DNA of 64,000 bases from Sphingomonas sp. Leaf208 (GTDB lineage Bacteria; Pseudomonadota; Alphaproteobacteria; Sphingomonadales; Sphingomonadaceae), in contig NZ_LMKH01000012.1 of the NCBI RefSeq assembly GCF_001421415.1, forward strand, positions 480,597 to 544,596, read 5' to 3'. The notes under the pieces are model-generated. The model made no database searches and had not been told where the DNA came from. It saw nothing but the letters and a program-made list of their open reading frames with translations. Both the position numbers and the translations under genes were made by a program. Below, one piece after another: positions 1 through 8,527 of this stretch. Numbering within the stretch: the stretch's first letter is position 1; every line of letters starts with the position of its first letter.

Positions 1-454
1 CGTAGGTGCCATCCGCGGCGACCGCAGGCGCTCCATCGGCGCCTCCGAACAACGCCTGACCGCGGGCGTCCTTGGCATTGGCGAGATTGGCGAGCGTCGC
101 GACGATACCGGCGAGCTGGACCCCGATCGCCTTGCGGTTCGCCGGGTTGAGCGTGCCGTTCAGCGCCTGCGTCGTGAGCTCCGCCGCGCTCTGCAACTGA
201 TCGGTGATCGCGGTCAGGCTGGTATCGGCCTGCGTCAGCACCGATGCGGCGGTATCGAGGTTCGCGGCATACGCCTTGTCGTTCGCGGTATCGCGCGCGA
301 GCCCGGCGAGCCGCTGATACGCGACGCTGTCCTGCGACGGCGCGGAGAACCGCTTGGTGCTCGCGATCTGCGTCTGGAGCGCATCCGCCTTGCCGGTAAG
401 CGACGCCATCGTGCTCGCGGCACGATCGTAGAAAAGGCTGGTGGCGATCTGCAT
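1..454 (-). CDS. flgL: Flagellar hook-filament junction protein FlgL (HAP3), partial
   Basis: Partial gene; the C-terminal part lies beyond the window start. I translated the 151 visible codons by hand. They start MQIATSLFYDRAAS and continue with a long, charged, flagellin-like helical D0/D1 region (repeated A/L/Q heptads, then an NRKAIGVQLAGIV stretch) typical of FlgL. FlgL forms the second junction layer between hook and filament and is secreted by the flagellar export gate. The ATG lies 5 bases past the flgK stop, so the two are translationally linked. It is the last visible gene of the minus-strand flgB-to-flgL run. Confidence 0.9.
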   Translation of the reverse strand, partial: MQIATSLFYDRAASTMASLTGKADALQTQIASTKRFSAPSQDSVAYQRLAGLARDTANDKAYAANLDTAASVLTQADTSLTAITDQLQSAAELTTQALNGTLNPANRKAIGVQLAGIVATLANLANAKDARGQALFGGADGAPAVAADGTY

Positions 455-459
455 GAGCG

Positions 460-1806
460 TTACCGTAGATCGAGGATGGTCTGGAACGTGTCGCGCGCGG
501 TCTGGATCACGCGGCTCGACGCCTGATAGGCCTGCTGGAAGCGCAGCAGGTCGACCGCCTCGCTATCCAGGTCGACACCCGACGAAGAGGCCAGCGACGC
601 GACCGCGCCGTCGCGGATCGCGCCTTGCGCATCGGCAACCGTCTTGCGCTGTTCGAGCGCGGCGGCGTTGCCGGCGATCAGCGTGGTGGTCCGCGTTTCG
701 AACCCGCCGCTGGTCCGAAGCGCCTGCAAGGCGGCGAGGTTGGACGCGTCGCGCACGGCGCCGGTCGCGCCCGCCGCGGCGATCCCGCGCGGATCGGTCA
801 GCGAGACGGAAATGTCGGCGGGACGGGTGCCGGTCTCGAAGAGAGCGGCGCCTGGGTTCCCGCTGAGATCGCGGCCTTGCGCCTGGACCGCGTTGACCTG
901 GGTGGTGAAGTCGCTGGCGATGCCATTGAGCGACCCGCGCACCGCGGCTATACGCTGCGCGCCCTCGGCCATTCCGGCCAGTGCGCCACCCGTTGGTGAC
1001 AAATCGGTCGTGACACCATCGCGGATGACCGCGAACTGCACCGCGCCTTCGTCGTTGCGCGCGAACGACGCCTGTCCGCTCTGGTTGCCGACGACGAACA
1101 CCGTGCCGGTCGTGCCACCGAGCCGAACCGTCGCGCGCCCGAGGTCATCGAACGCGGTGCTGACGTCGGTCAGCGTGCTCATCTGGTCGAGCAATTGATC
1201 GCGCTGGTCGGCGAGCTGCGCCGCGCTGGACGATCCCGGCGGCGTCCGCGCGAGCCCATCATTGACCTTGGCAAGCGCGGTACCGAGCGAGTTGAGCGAC
1301 TGGACCGCCTGCGACGCGGACGAATCGAGTTCGGTCGCGGCGGTATCGAGTGCCTTGCCCGTCGCGGCAAAGGCCTGGGCGGCAGTCTTCGCCGCTTCGA
1401 GCATGACCGCGCGCGCCGGTACGGAGGTCGGGTCGGCCGACAGGGTCTGCGCCGAACTGAAGAAACTGGTGAGGCGATCGCCGAGCTTGTTGTCGCCGAG
1501 CGACGATTCGATCCGGCTCATCCAGGCGACGCTGGTCTCGGTCTTGCCGAGATCGGTGCCCGCCGAGCGAACCGCTTGCGATCGATACGCGTTGGCGCTG
1601 CGACCCACGCCGACGACGATCACGCCGCTGCCGGTCGCCGAGTTGCGCGCGTTGATCCCGCCATTGACCGAGGAGACCTCAGCCAGCGTCGTCGTGCGCC
1701 GCGTATAGCCGACCGTTCCGGTGTTCGCGATGTTCTCCGACACCGTCGACAACGCGGTCTGGTAGGCGCGAACGCCCGAGGCGCCGATCGAGAGGAGATC
1801 GCTCAT
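460..1806 (-). CDS. flgK: Flagellar hook-associated protein 1 FlgK (HAP1)
   Basis: 448 residues, shorter than the enterobacterial protein of about 547, so the variable middle domain is reduced. The N-terminus (MSDLLSIGASGVRAYQ, then SENIANTGTVGYTRR) is the conserved rod/hook/HAP family start. The C-terminus (VDLLRFQQAYQASSRVIQTA) is the classic FlgK ending that packs in the D0 coiled coil. FlgK joins the hook to FlgL and the filament. Its start overlaps the flgJ stop by 4 bases and flgL follows after 5 bases. Confidence is high from both conserved ends and from context. Confidence 0.96.
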   Translation of the reverse strand: MSDLLSIGASGVRAYQTALSTVSENIANTGTVGYTRRTTTLAEVSSVNGGINARNSATGSGVIVVGVGRSANAYRSQAVRSAGTDLGKTETSVAWMSRIESSLGDNKLGDRLTSFFSSAQTLSADPTSVPARAVMLEAAKTAAQAFAATGKALDTAATELDSSASQAVQSLNSLGTALAKVNDGLARTPPGSSSAAQLADQRDQLLDQMSTLTDVSTAFDDLGRATVRLGGTTGTVFVVGNQSGQASFARNDEGAVQFAVIRDGVTTDLSPTGGALAGMAEGAQRIAAVRGSLNGIASDFTTQVNAVQAQGRDLSGNPGAALFETGTRPADISVSLTDPRGIAAAGATGAVRDASNLAALQALRTSGGFETRTTTLIAGNAAALEQRKTVADAQGAIRDGAVASLASSSGVDLDSEAVDLLRFQQAYQASSRVIQTARDTFQTILDLR

Positions 1807-2141
1807 GGCGGCGAGTCTGCAGCAGTCTGGTTAAGATCGGATTGCGATTTGCTCAGAAAATCGGTCATCGCCTTGCCGATGCCGAGCGGCGTGTGCTCGG
1901 CCATCGATTTGGCGACCAACCCGTCCTGCATGTCGGTGAAGGTATCGATCGCCTTCGAATCGAACAGCGGGTCGGCAAGTTTCGCCTGCCGCATGCTCTT
2001 CAGCATCATGCCGGTGAAAACCGCCTCGAACTGCTTGCCGGCCTTTTCGAGATTGTCCTTCGACTTGAGGCGGCTGGTGTCGGACGAGATGCCCGTCGTC
2101 GAAGCGGCCGTCGGCGAGAGGGGGGCGTTGAGCGGGCTCAC
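1803..2141 (-). CDS. flgJ: FlgJ-type rod-binding protein, single domain
   Basis: 112 residues corresponding only to the N-terminal rod-binding domain of enterobacterial FlgJ. The diagnostic segment is KQFEAVFTGMMLKSMRQAKL at about residues 36-55, followed by FTDMQDGLVAKSMAE. The C-terminal peptidoglycan hydrolase domain of two-domain FlgJ is absent. A separate transglycosylase gene at 11616-12461 probably supplies that activity. The protein is expected to cap the growing rod in the periplasm. The gene overlaps flgK and flgI by 4 bases on each side. Confidence 0.92.
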   Translation of the reverse strand: MSPLNAPLSPTAASTTGISSDTSRLKSKDNLEKAGKQFEAVFTGMMLKSMRQAKLADPLFDSKAIDTFTDMQDGLVAKSMAEHTPLGIGKAMTDFLSKSQSDLNQTAADSPP

Positions 2142-3244
2142 AGGACGATCAACTCGGCCTTGAGCGCGCCGGCTTCCTTCAGCGCCTCGAGGATAGCGAC
2201 CAGATCGGCCGGCGAAGCGCCGATCGCGTTGACCGCCTTGACGATGTCGGCGAGCTTGGGGCCGGGGTTCAGCAGGAACATCGGGCGACGCTCCTCCTCG
2301 ACCGCGACGCGGCTGTTCGGGGTGATCGCGGTCTGCCCCTGGCTCAACGGGGCTGGCTGGCTGACCTGTGGCTTCTCGTCGATCCGCACCGTCATTTTGC
2401 CGTGGGTGATCGCCGCCGGCCCCACGCGGACCGCCGAGTTGATGACCACGGTGCCGGTGCGCGCGTTGACAATCACCTTGGCGGACGGCTCGGCAGAGAC
2501 GACGTCGAGATTCTCGATCGTCGACATTAGCGTCGCGCGGATATCGGCGCCGATCGGCGCGCGAACTGCGACCGAGACCGCGTCGATCGCCTGCGCGCTG
2601 CCGAAGCCCAATTTCGAATTGATCGCGCCGGCGACATTCTGCGCGGTGGTGAAATCGGCACGCGCGAGGTTGAACGTGAGCGTCGGCGCGCTGTCGAACC
2701 CGGTCGCGACCGCGCGTTCGACAGTCGCACCCTCGGGGATGCGGCCGGTCGACGGTACGTTGACGACGATCTTCGACCCGTCCGCGCCCTCTGCACCAAG
2801 CCCGCCGACCGCGAGATTGCCCTGCGCCATCGCATAGATCTGGTTATCGGCCCCGAGCAGCGGGGTCATGATCAGGCTGCCGCCGCGGAGCGACTTGGCC
2901 TTGCCCATCGAGGCGACGGTGATGTCGAGACGCTGGCCGGGTTTCGCGAACGGCGGCAGTTCGGCGGTGATCATCACCACCGCCGCGTTCTTCATGCCCG
3001 GATTCGCGGACGGCGGCAGCTGCAGACCGAAGCGCGATGCAACCGCCTTCAACGACTGCACGGTGTATTCGAGATTGTCGTCGCCCGTGCCTGGCAGGCC
3101 GACGACGATGCCGTAGCCGGTCAGCTGGTTCGAACGGATACCCTGGAACCCGCCGAGATCCTTGATCCGGTCGGCCGAGGCCGGCGCGGCGATCAGGAGC
3201 GATGCGAGGAGGGCGGTGAGGAGACCTGCAAATAGACGAGACAC
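2138..3244 (-). CDS. flgI: Flagellar P-ring protein FlgI
   Basis: 368 residues from a GTG start at 3244, preceded by an AAGGA-type ribosome site (AAAGGACT, about 6 bases upstream). An upstream in-frame ATG at 3463 would run through the intergenic inverted repeat and give an implausible Arg-rich leader, so I reject it. Residues 1-27 form a Sec signal peptide ending ASA. Then come DRIKDLGGFQGIRSNQLTGYG and VVGLPGTGDD, which are FlgI signatures. FlgI assembles as a ring in the peptidoglycan layer around the distal rod, with help from FlgA. The stop overlaps flgJ by 4 bases. Confidence 0.95.
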   Translation of the reverse strand: MSRLFAGLLTALLASLLIAAPASADRIKDLGGFQGIRSNQLTGYGIVVGLPGTGDDNLEYTVQSLKAVASRFGLQLPPSANPGMKNAAVVMITAELPPFAKPGQRLDITVASMGKAKSLRGGSLIMTPLLGADNQIYAMAQGNLAVGGLGAEGADGSKIVVNVPSTGRIPEGATVERAVATGFDSAPTLTFNLARADFTTAQNVAGAINSKLGFGSAQAIDAVSVAVRAPIGADIRATLMSTIENLDVVSAEPSAKVIVNARTGTVVINSAVRVGPAAITHGKMTVRIDEKPQVSQPAPLSQGQTAITPNSRVAVEEERRPMFLLNPGPKLADIVKAVNAIGASPADLVAILEALKEAGALKAELIVL

Positions 3245-3298
3245 GATCGTTAGTCCTTTACCGTTCGTGCTGAGTAGCGACCGAGTAGGCGCGCAGCG

Positions 3299-3371
3299 GC
3301 GTATCGAGGGTACGTATCGAAGCACCCGCAGCGCGCCCCAACCTGTCCTTCGATACGAGCCCTCGATACGC
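3299..3371 (+). repeat. Inverted repeat between flgI and flgH
   Basis: Two 24-base arms (3299-3322 and 3348-3371) are complementary except at two positions. Both carry GTATCGAGGG/CCCTCGATAC blocks. The same block recurs near 30810-30845 between fliQ and fliR, so this is a dispersed palindromic element rather than a gene-specific site. It splits the otherwise tightly packed flg operon and could modulate read-through or mRNA stability. No ribosome site or ORF of its own is visible. Confidence 0.8.
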
Positions 3372-3423
3372 GCCTCCGGCACTACTCGGTCTCTATTCAG
3401 AACGGACGGCTGGGTGTTGCGCA

Positions 3424-4113
3424 TCAAAACGGGCTGACGACGGAGAAGAAGCGGCCGAGCCACCCCTGCCGGCCGGCGCGGGCGACGTCGCCCTTGCCGG
3501 TGTACGAGATCTGCGCGTCGGCGACCCGCGTCGACAGCACGCGGTTGTTCGCGTCGACGTCGGCGGTACGGACGAGGCCCTTGATCTTCAGGAACTCATC
3601 GCCGCGGTTGAGCGTGACGCGCTTCTGGCCCTGCACCAGCATCGTGCCGTTGGGATAGACCTGCGCGACGGTGACGCTGACTTCACCCGACAGCGAGTTC
3701 GCCTGGTCGGCGGCGCCGGTGCCGTTGAAATTGCGCCCACCACTGATCGTCGCATCGCTCTTGCCGAACAGGTTGAGCGCGCCGGTGGTCGGCGGCGTGA
3801 TGCTCGCCCCGCCGTTGCTGTCGAGCTTCGAACCCGACGATTTCGACGCGGCGGTGCGCTCGACCAGCACGATCGTCAGCGGATCGCCGACCTTCCGCGC
3901 CCGCCAGCCTTCATAGAGGGCCGCGTAGCCATCCTGCGCCTGGAAGATCGAGCCGGTCGCGACGACCGGCACCGTCACGACCGGCAGGGGGCGCGCGACC
4001 GAGAAATCCTCGGGCGGTGCCTTCTTGCCGAACAGGCTGGCGTCCACCGGGGACGCGCCGAGCCCGGCGATGAGGAGCGTGCCGGCGAGCGCGGCGATGG
4101 GAGCGTTGCGCAT
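3424..4113 (-). CDS. flgH: Flagellar L-ring protein FlgH, apparently not a lipoprotein
   Basis: 229 residues from ATG at 4113; an overlapping GTG at 4116 is possible. FlgH signatures are present: VATGSIFQAQ, WRARKVGDPLTIVL and ERTAASKSSGSK, followed by a beta-rich C-terminus. FlgH forms the outer-membrane bushing for the rod. The leader (TLLIAGLGASPVDA) has no lipobox cysteine, and I find no cysteine anywhere in the protein, whereas the enterobacterial homologue is a lipoprotein. Signal peptidase I cleavage after VDA is likely. The gene follows flgG by a few bases and is separated from flgI by a repeat. Confidence 0.94.
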   Translation of the reverse strand: MRNAPIAALAGTLLIAGLGASPVDASLFGKKAPPEDFSVARPLPVVTVPVVATGSIFQAQDGYAALYEGWRARKVGDPLTIVLVERTAASKSSGSKLDSNGGASITPPTTGALNLFGKSDATISGGRNFNGTGAADQANSLSGEVSVTVAQVYPNGTMLVQGQKRVTLNRGDEFLKIKGLVRTADVDANNRVLSTRVADAQISYTGKGDVARAGRQGWLGRFFSVVSPF

Positions 4114-4118
4114 CACGA

Positions 4119-4907
4119 TCAGATGTTCTGGTTGACGTATTTGAGCATGTCGTCGGTCGCCGAGATCATCTTCGAATTGACCTCGTACGCGCGCTGCGTC
4201 TCGATCATGTCGACGAGTTCCTCGACGACGTTGACGTTCGACGCCTCGAGCATGCCCTGCTTGATGTTGCCGCGACCGTCCTGCCCCGCGACGCCGACAT
4301 TGGCGGCACCGCTGGCGGCGGTCTCGACGAGGTAGTTGTCGCCGGTCGCCTGGAGCCCTGCGCCGTTCGGGAAGTTCGCAACCTGGATCTGGCCGATCTG
4401 CGTCGCCTCGGTCTGGCCGGGAACGGTCGCGGACACGGTGCCGTCGGAGCCGACCGTGATCGCGGTCGTACCCTCGGGGACCGTGATGCCGGGCTGCACC
4501 TGATAGCCTTCGCTGGTAACCAGCAGGCCTTCCGCCGAGCGCGAGAAGTTACCGGCTCGGGTATAGCCGAGCGTGCCGCCGGGCATCTGCACCTGGAAAT
4601 AACCGTCACCATCGAGCGCGAGATCGAGGCTGTTGCCCGTGGTCTGCATTGCGCCCTGCGTGTCGATCCGGGCGGTGCCCTGGAGCCGGACGCCGGTGCC
4701 GAGGTTGAGCCCGGTGGCGTATTTCGTTTCCGCGGTGCTCTGCGCGCCGGGCGTCGTCACGACCTGATAGGCGAGCGCCTCGAACGCCGCCCGGTCCTTC
4801 TTGAAGCCCGTGGTGTTCACGTTGGCGAGATTGTTCGAGATGACGCGCATGCGGGTATCCTGGGCGTCGAGCCCGGTACGCGCGATATGCATGGCTGCGG
4901 ATGACAT
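4119..4907 (-). CDS. flgG: Flagellar distal rod protein FlgG
   Basis: 262 residues, the usual FlgG length. The N-terminus has ARTGLDAQDTRMRVISNNLANVNTTGFKKDRA, the rod/hook family motif. The middle carries LDLALDGDGYFQV. The C-terminus has EASNVNVVEELVDMIETQRAYEVNSKMI, which is close to invariant in FlgG. FlgG builds the distal rod that crosses the P and L rings. It lies between flgF (13-base gap) and flgH (near overlap) in the flgB-L operon. Confidence 0.97.
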   Translation of the reverse strand: MSSAAMHIARTGLDAQDTRMRVISNNLANVNTTGFKKDRAAFEALAYQVVTTPGAQSTAETKYATGLNLGTGVRLQGTARIDTQGAMQTTGNSLDLALDGDGYFQVQMPGGTLGYTRAGNFSRSAEGLLVTSEGYQVQPGITVPEGTTAITVGSDGTVSATVPGQTEATQIGQIQVANFPNGAGLQATGDNYLVETAASGAANVGVAGQDGRGNIKQGMLEASNVNVVEELVDMIETQRAYEVNSKMISATDDMLKYVNQNI

Positions 4908-4920
4908 TCGTCGGTTCCTT

Positions 4921-5673
4921 CTAGCTCGGCAGGCGCATCAGCGATGCACCGCTTTCATCCATGTCCTTGGCGGACTTCAACATGTTGGCCTGGACTTCGT
5001 AACTGCGCTGGTTTTCGATCATGTCGACCAGCGCCTGCGTCATGTTGACGTTCGATCCCTCGATCGCACCGCCCTGCACCTTGGCATTGAGATCCTCGGG
5101 CAACGTCCCCCCGCCCTTGACCCGCAGTAGGTTGTCGAGGCCCTTGACCGTATCGGACCCCTTGGTGTCGGCGAGCTTGAGCTTGTCGATGACCTGCGGG
5201 TTCTTCGCGTCGCCACCCTGCGGGATGATCGAGATCGCCCCGTCGGCCGAGATCGACAGCGACTGGTAGGGCGGCAGGGTGATCGGCCCCCCCGAGCCGA
5301 TCACCGGATGCCCGTCGCCGGTCTGCAGCACGCCCGACGGCGCAACCTCAAGATCACCGCGCCGCGTGTACGCTTCCGACCCGTCCGATGCCTGCACCGC
5401 CAGCCATGCGGTGGTGCCGGTAATCGCGACGTCGAGCGGACGACCGGTCAACTGGATCGCACCGGGTGCGCGGTCCGCGTCGGTGACTTCTTCCGACGTC
5501 GGCGCGCGCGCCTCCAGCGTGGTGCCGTCGCCCTTCAGATCGAGCCGGTCGAACACTACGCGGTCGGCGCGGAACCCCGTCGTTGATGCGTTCGCCATGT
5601 TGTTGGCAATTGCCGCCTGCGCCGCCATGTGCGCGCGCAGGCCCGTCGCCGAGGTGTAGACCAGCTTGTCCAT
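4921..5673 (-). CDS. flgF: Flagellar proximal rod protein FlgF
   Basis: 250 residues. It has the N-terminal rod motif (AIANNMANASTTGFRADRVVF), the middle RPLDVAITGTTAWLAVQ block, and the C-terminal block GSNVNMTQALVDMIENQRSYEVQ. It differs from FlgG by shorter length and a more diverged middle, as expected for FlgF. It forms part of the proximal rod. The neighbours are flgE upstream (24-base gap) and flgG downstream. Confidence 0.95.
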   Translation of the reverse strand: MDKLVYTSATGLRAHMAAQAAIANNMANASTTGFRADRVVFDRLDLKGDGTTLEARAPTSEEVTDADRAPGAIQLTGRPLDVAITGTTAWLAVQASDGSEAYTRRGDLEVAPSGVLQTGDGHPVIGSGGPITLPPYQSLSISADGAISIIPQGGDAKNPQVIDKLKLADTKGSDTVKGLDNLLRVKGGGTLPEDLNAKVQGGAIEGSNVNMTQALVDMIENQRSYEVQANMLKSAKDMDESGASLMRLPS

Positions 5674-5697
5674 TCAGGGTCCCCCGTCCGCTGTCGA

Positions 5698-6969
5698 TCA
5701 GCTGCGGATGTTGAAGATGGTCTGCGAAATCTGACTGGCGGTATCCAGGGCCTTCGAATTCGCCTGGAAATTGCGCTGTGCCGCGATCAGGCTGACCAGT
5801 TCCTCGGTGATGTCGACGTTCGACCGCTCGATCGTCCCCGACATCAGGTTGCCGAAGCCGCTCGAGCCCGCCTCGCCCAGCTTTGCCGTGCCCGACACGC
5901 CGGTCGACGACCAATAGCTGTTGCCGAGCTGGCGCAGTCCCTCGGGGTTCGAGAAATTGGCGAGCATCACCTGGCCGAGTGCCTGCGTGTCGCCGTTCGA
6001 GAAGCTCGCCTTGACGATGCCCTTCTCGTCGATCGTCACGCCCTGGATCTGGCCGACCGCCTTGCCGTCCTGATTCCGCGAGTTCACTGCGAACGCATTT
6101 GCCTTCTGCGTGGTGGCGTCGCCGCCGAAGCTGAAGGCGATCTGCTGGGGGGTCGCCGAACCGGCGGTGATGAATTCGTCATAGGCGATCGGCGCGGTCG
6201 GCGCGGTCAGCTTGCCCGTCCCGTCGAACGTCATCGTCGAGCCGGCAACGCCGCCCGACGTCAGTTCCTTGTCGCCGACGAAGCTGTGGACTTCCCACGT
6301 GCTCGGCGTGTTGGCATCAGTCGATACCGAGGTGCGCTTGAAATAATTGGTCAGCGTCATCGCGTTGCCCGACGCGTCGTAGACGGTGGTCTGCGCCGAC
6401 TGGTTGTAGCTCGACGGATCGAAGCGATCGAAGGTCGCGGTGGTCGGGAGCTTCGAGCTCGCGTTGAGGTTGACGCCCAGCGTGACCGTCTTGGTGGGGG
6501 CCGCAGTGCCGCTCGTCTCGGGCAGCTGCAGGCTGATCGCGGACTGGAGCCCGGTGGCGACAACGCTGCCCGATCCGTCGACCGGATAGACCTGGAGGTG
6601 GCTGCCGTTCGAATCAACCACGAAGCGATCGGCATCGACCAGGAAGCCGCCGTTACGCGTGAAGTTGACCTGCGATGAGGCGGTCTCGGGCTTTACCACG
6701 AAGAAACCGTCGCCCGACACCGCGAGATCGAGCGCGTTCGCCGACTGGATCAGATTGCCTTGCGCGAACTGCTGGCGGTTGCCCTTGACCATGACGCCCG
6801 AGCCGATCTGCTGCGACGGCGCGACCGACACGCTGGATGCGATCACGTCGGCGAAATCGGTGCGGCTCTTCTTGAAGCCGTTGGTCGAGACGTTCGCCAG
6901 ATTGTGCGAGATCGTCGACATCTCGGTCTGCGATGCCTGGAGACCGGAAAGCGAAGTGTAGAAGGACAT
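5698..6969 (-). CDS. flgE: Flagellar hook protein FlgE
   Basis: 423 residues. It opens MSFYTSLSGLQASQTEMSTI followed by SHNLANVSTNGFKKSRTDFADV. The middle has ALDLAVSGDGFFVV, and it ends with ERSNVDITEELVSLIAAQRN and a QTIFNIRS tail. FlgE polymerises into the universal-joint hook under the FlgD cap, with length set by FliK. The gene sits directly after flgD (30-base gap) and before flgF. No cysteine or lysinoalanine feature is asserted. Confidence 0.97.
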   Translation of the reverse strand: MSFYTSLSGLQASQTEMSTISHNLANVSTNGFKKSRTDFADVIASSVSVAPSQQIGSGVMVKGNRQQFAQGNLIQSANALDLAVSGDGFFVVKPETASSQVNFTRNGGFLVDADRFVVDSNGSHLQVYPVDGSGSVVATGLQSAISLQLPETSGTAAPTKTVTLGVNLNASSKLPTTATFDRFDPSSYNQSAQTTVYDASGNAMTLTNYFKRTSVSTDANTPSTWEVHSFVGDKELTSGGVAGSTMTFDGTGKLTAPTAPIAYDEFITAGSATPQQIAFSFGGDATTQKANAFAVNSRNQDGKAVGQIQGVTIDEKGIVKASFSNGDTQALGQVMLANFSNPEGLRQLGNSYWSSTGVSGTAKLGEAGSSGFGNLMSGTIERSNVDITEELVSLIAAQRNFQANSKALDTASQISQTIFNIRS

Positions 6970-6999
6970 GCGTTTAACTCCTTGAAATCGAGGGTGCGA

Positions 7000-7686
7000 T
7001 CAGCCGATCTGGCGGACTGCGCTGACCGGCACTTCGCCGATCCCGGGAAGGGTGAGGATGGTGGATCCGGTGGTGGTCGAGACCGACTGGACAGGTGCCC
7101 AGACCAGCCCGGTCGCGGCGACCGTGGTGCCGTTGTTCTGCGCGTTGATGCTGACGGTGAACGGGCCGCTGCCGGCATCCGCGCCGGCCGCGTCCTTGCC
7201 GTCCCAATCGTAGCCGACGGTACCCTTGGCCTGCGGCCCGAGCGCCATCGTCCGGAGCGCGGCGCCGTTCGCATCGCTGATCGTGACGTTGACGCCGCTC
7301 GCCGCGCCCGCCAGCTCGACCGAGCCCGCGATCCCGCCGCCGGTACGACCGTACGCGGTGCTGCCCTCGGTCAGGACGGTCTTGCCGACATAGCCCATCG
7401 CATCGCTCGCGCTGGTCGCGCCGAGCTTGTCGGAGATCGCCTTCATCGTCGTGTTCATCTCGGAGATGCCGGCGAGCGAAGAGAACTGCGCCATCTGCGC
7501 GACCATCTGGGTGTTGTCGACCGGGTTGAACGGGTCCTGGTTCTGCATCTGCGCGGTCATCAGCTTCAGGAAGTCATTCTGATTAAGCGACCCCGCCGCC
7601 GCCGCCGTCGTCGTCTTGGTGGCCGTGGCAGCCGACGAACGGTTGATGCCAATGCTGGAGAGCGTGGTGTCGAAGGAGGTTGCCAT
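7000..7686 (-). CDS. flgD: Flagellar hook capping scaffold FlgD
   Basis: 228 residues. The conserved N-terminal secretion and capping region is at about 34-70: LNQNDFLKLMTAQMQNQDPF followed by NPVDNTQMVAQMAQFSSLAGI. The C-terminal half carries the FlgD tudor/FnIII-like region with GYDWDGKDAAGADAGSGPF. FlgD caps the growing hook and is lost before filament assembly. It starts 2 bases after the flgC stop, so the two are co-translated. Confidence 0.96.
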   Translation of the reverse strand: MATSFDTTLSSIGINRSSAATATKTTTAAAAGSLNQNDFLKLMTAQMQNQDPFNPVDNTQMVAQMAQFSSLAGISEMNTTMKAISDKLGATSASDAMGYVGKTVLTEGSTAYGRTGGGIAGSVELAGAASGVNVTISDANGAALRTMALGPQAKGTVGYDWDGKDAAGADAGSGPFTVSINAQNNGTTVAATGLVWAPVQSVSTTTGSTILTLPGIGEVPVSAVRQIG

Positions 7687-7688
7687 GA

Positions 7689-8099
7689 TCAGCGGCCTAG
7701 CTTGAGGGTATCGATGATGAGCGACTTGGCCGTGTTCATCACTTCGATGTTGTTCTGGTAGCTGCGGGCGGTCTCCATCATGTCGACCATCTCGCGGGTT
7801 TCATCGACCGCCGCCTCGAAGATGTTGCCATCCTTGTCGGCCATCGGATTGTCGGGGTCGTAGCGCTTGGTCGGCGCCTCACCGGCGGTGACGACGCGCT
7901 CGACGTCGACCGTCGACATGCCGCTCGCCGCATCGAAGCTGGTGCGGAACACCGGCTTCATCGTCTTGTAGGCGGCCTCGGCGGACCCCGCGGTGCCGCC
8001 GGCATTGGCGAGGTTCGACGCGGTGGTGTTCATCCGGACGAGCTGCGCGGACATCGCGCGGCCGGCGACCTGGAAGATCGTCATGGGCTGGTTGGACAT
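7689..8099 (-). CDS. flgC: Flagellar proximal rod protein FlgC
   Basis: 136 residues, normal FlgC length. Signatures: MSAQLVRMNTTASNLANAGG near the N-terminus, DPDNPMADKDGNIF (the DPxHPxADxxGYV-type FlgC block), and a C-terminal MVDMMETARSYQNNIEVMN. FlgC contributes to the proximal rod with FlgB and FlgF. It lies between flgB (3-base gap) and flgD. Confidence 0.97.
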   Translation of the reverse strand: MSNQPMTIFQVAGRAMSAQLVRMNTTASNLANAGGTAGSAEAAYKTMKPVFRTSFDAASGMSTVDVERVVTAGEAPTKRYDPDNPMADKDGNIFEAAVDETREMVDMMETARSYQNNIEVMNTAKSLIIDTLKLGR

Positions 8100-8102
8100 G
8101 GC

Positions 8103-8441
8103 TTAATCTCCCTTCAGCGCGCGGGTGATCTGGCCGATCCGCCCGTTCAGGAACGACAGCGTCGTCTGATACTGGACGGCGTTCTCGGCGAACGCGGTCT
8201 GCTCCTGGCTCAGCTCGACGGTGTTGCCGTCCATCGAGGTCTGCGTCGGGATGCGGAACTTGGTTGCGGCATTGGTGCCGCCGTCATTCTCGACCGACGC
8301 GAGCGCGGCCTGGAAATCGATGTCGCGCGCCTTGAAGCCGGGCGTCGAGGCGTTGGCGATGTTCGACGCCAGCACGCCCATGCGCTGCGAGCGCACCTCG
8401 AGTGCCGCCCCGTGAACCCCGAAAAGCGTGTCGCCTGACAC
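8103..8441 (-). CDS. flgB: Flagellar proximal rod protein FlgB
   Basis: 112 residues from GTG 8441. The rod motif is MGVLASNIANASTPGFKARDIDF. The GTG has an AGGAG site at 8450-8454, 8 bases away, and lies about 30 bases downstream of the predicted start of the sigma54 transcript. The longer in-frame ATG at 8486 sits inside the promoter, and that at 8465 would leave only a few leader bases, so both are unlikely. FlgB is the first gene of the hook/rod operon. Confidence 0.93.
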   Translation of the reverse strand: MSGDTLFGVHGAALEVRSQRMGVLASNIANASTPGFKARDIDFQAALASVENDGGTNAATKFRIPTQTSMDGNTVELSQEQTAFAENAVQYQTTLSFLNGRIGQITRALKGD

Positions 8442-8481
8442 AAGCCCGTCTCCTGGCGCAACCATTGCGCAACCGGACATA

Positions 8482-8497
8482 AGCAATGGCCGTGCCA
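8482..8497 (-). promoter_or_regulatory. Sigma54 (-24/-12) promoter of the flgB operon
   Basis: The minus strand reads TGGCACGGCCATTGCT, a full match to the sigma54 consensus TGGCACG-N4-TTGCW with correct spacing. It is placed about 40 bases upstream of the flgB GTG. A sigma54 activator (flbD, 18561) is encoded in the same locus. It should drive flgB through flgL. Confidence 0.9.
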
Positions 8498-8527
8498 GTT
8501 TTGGCGATCAGGGTGGGGAATGGCGGT

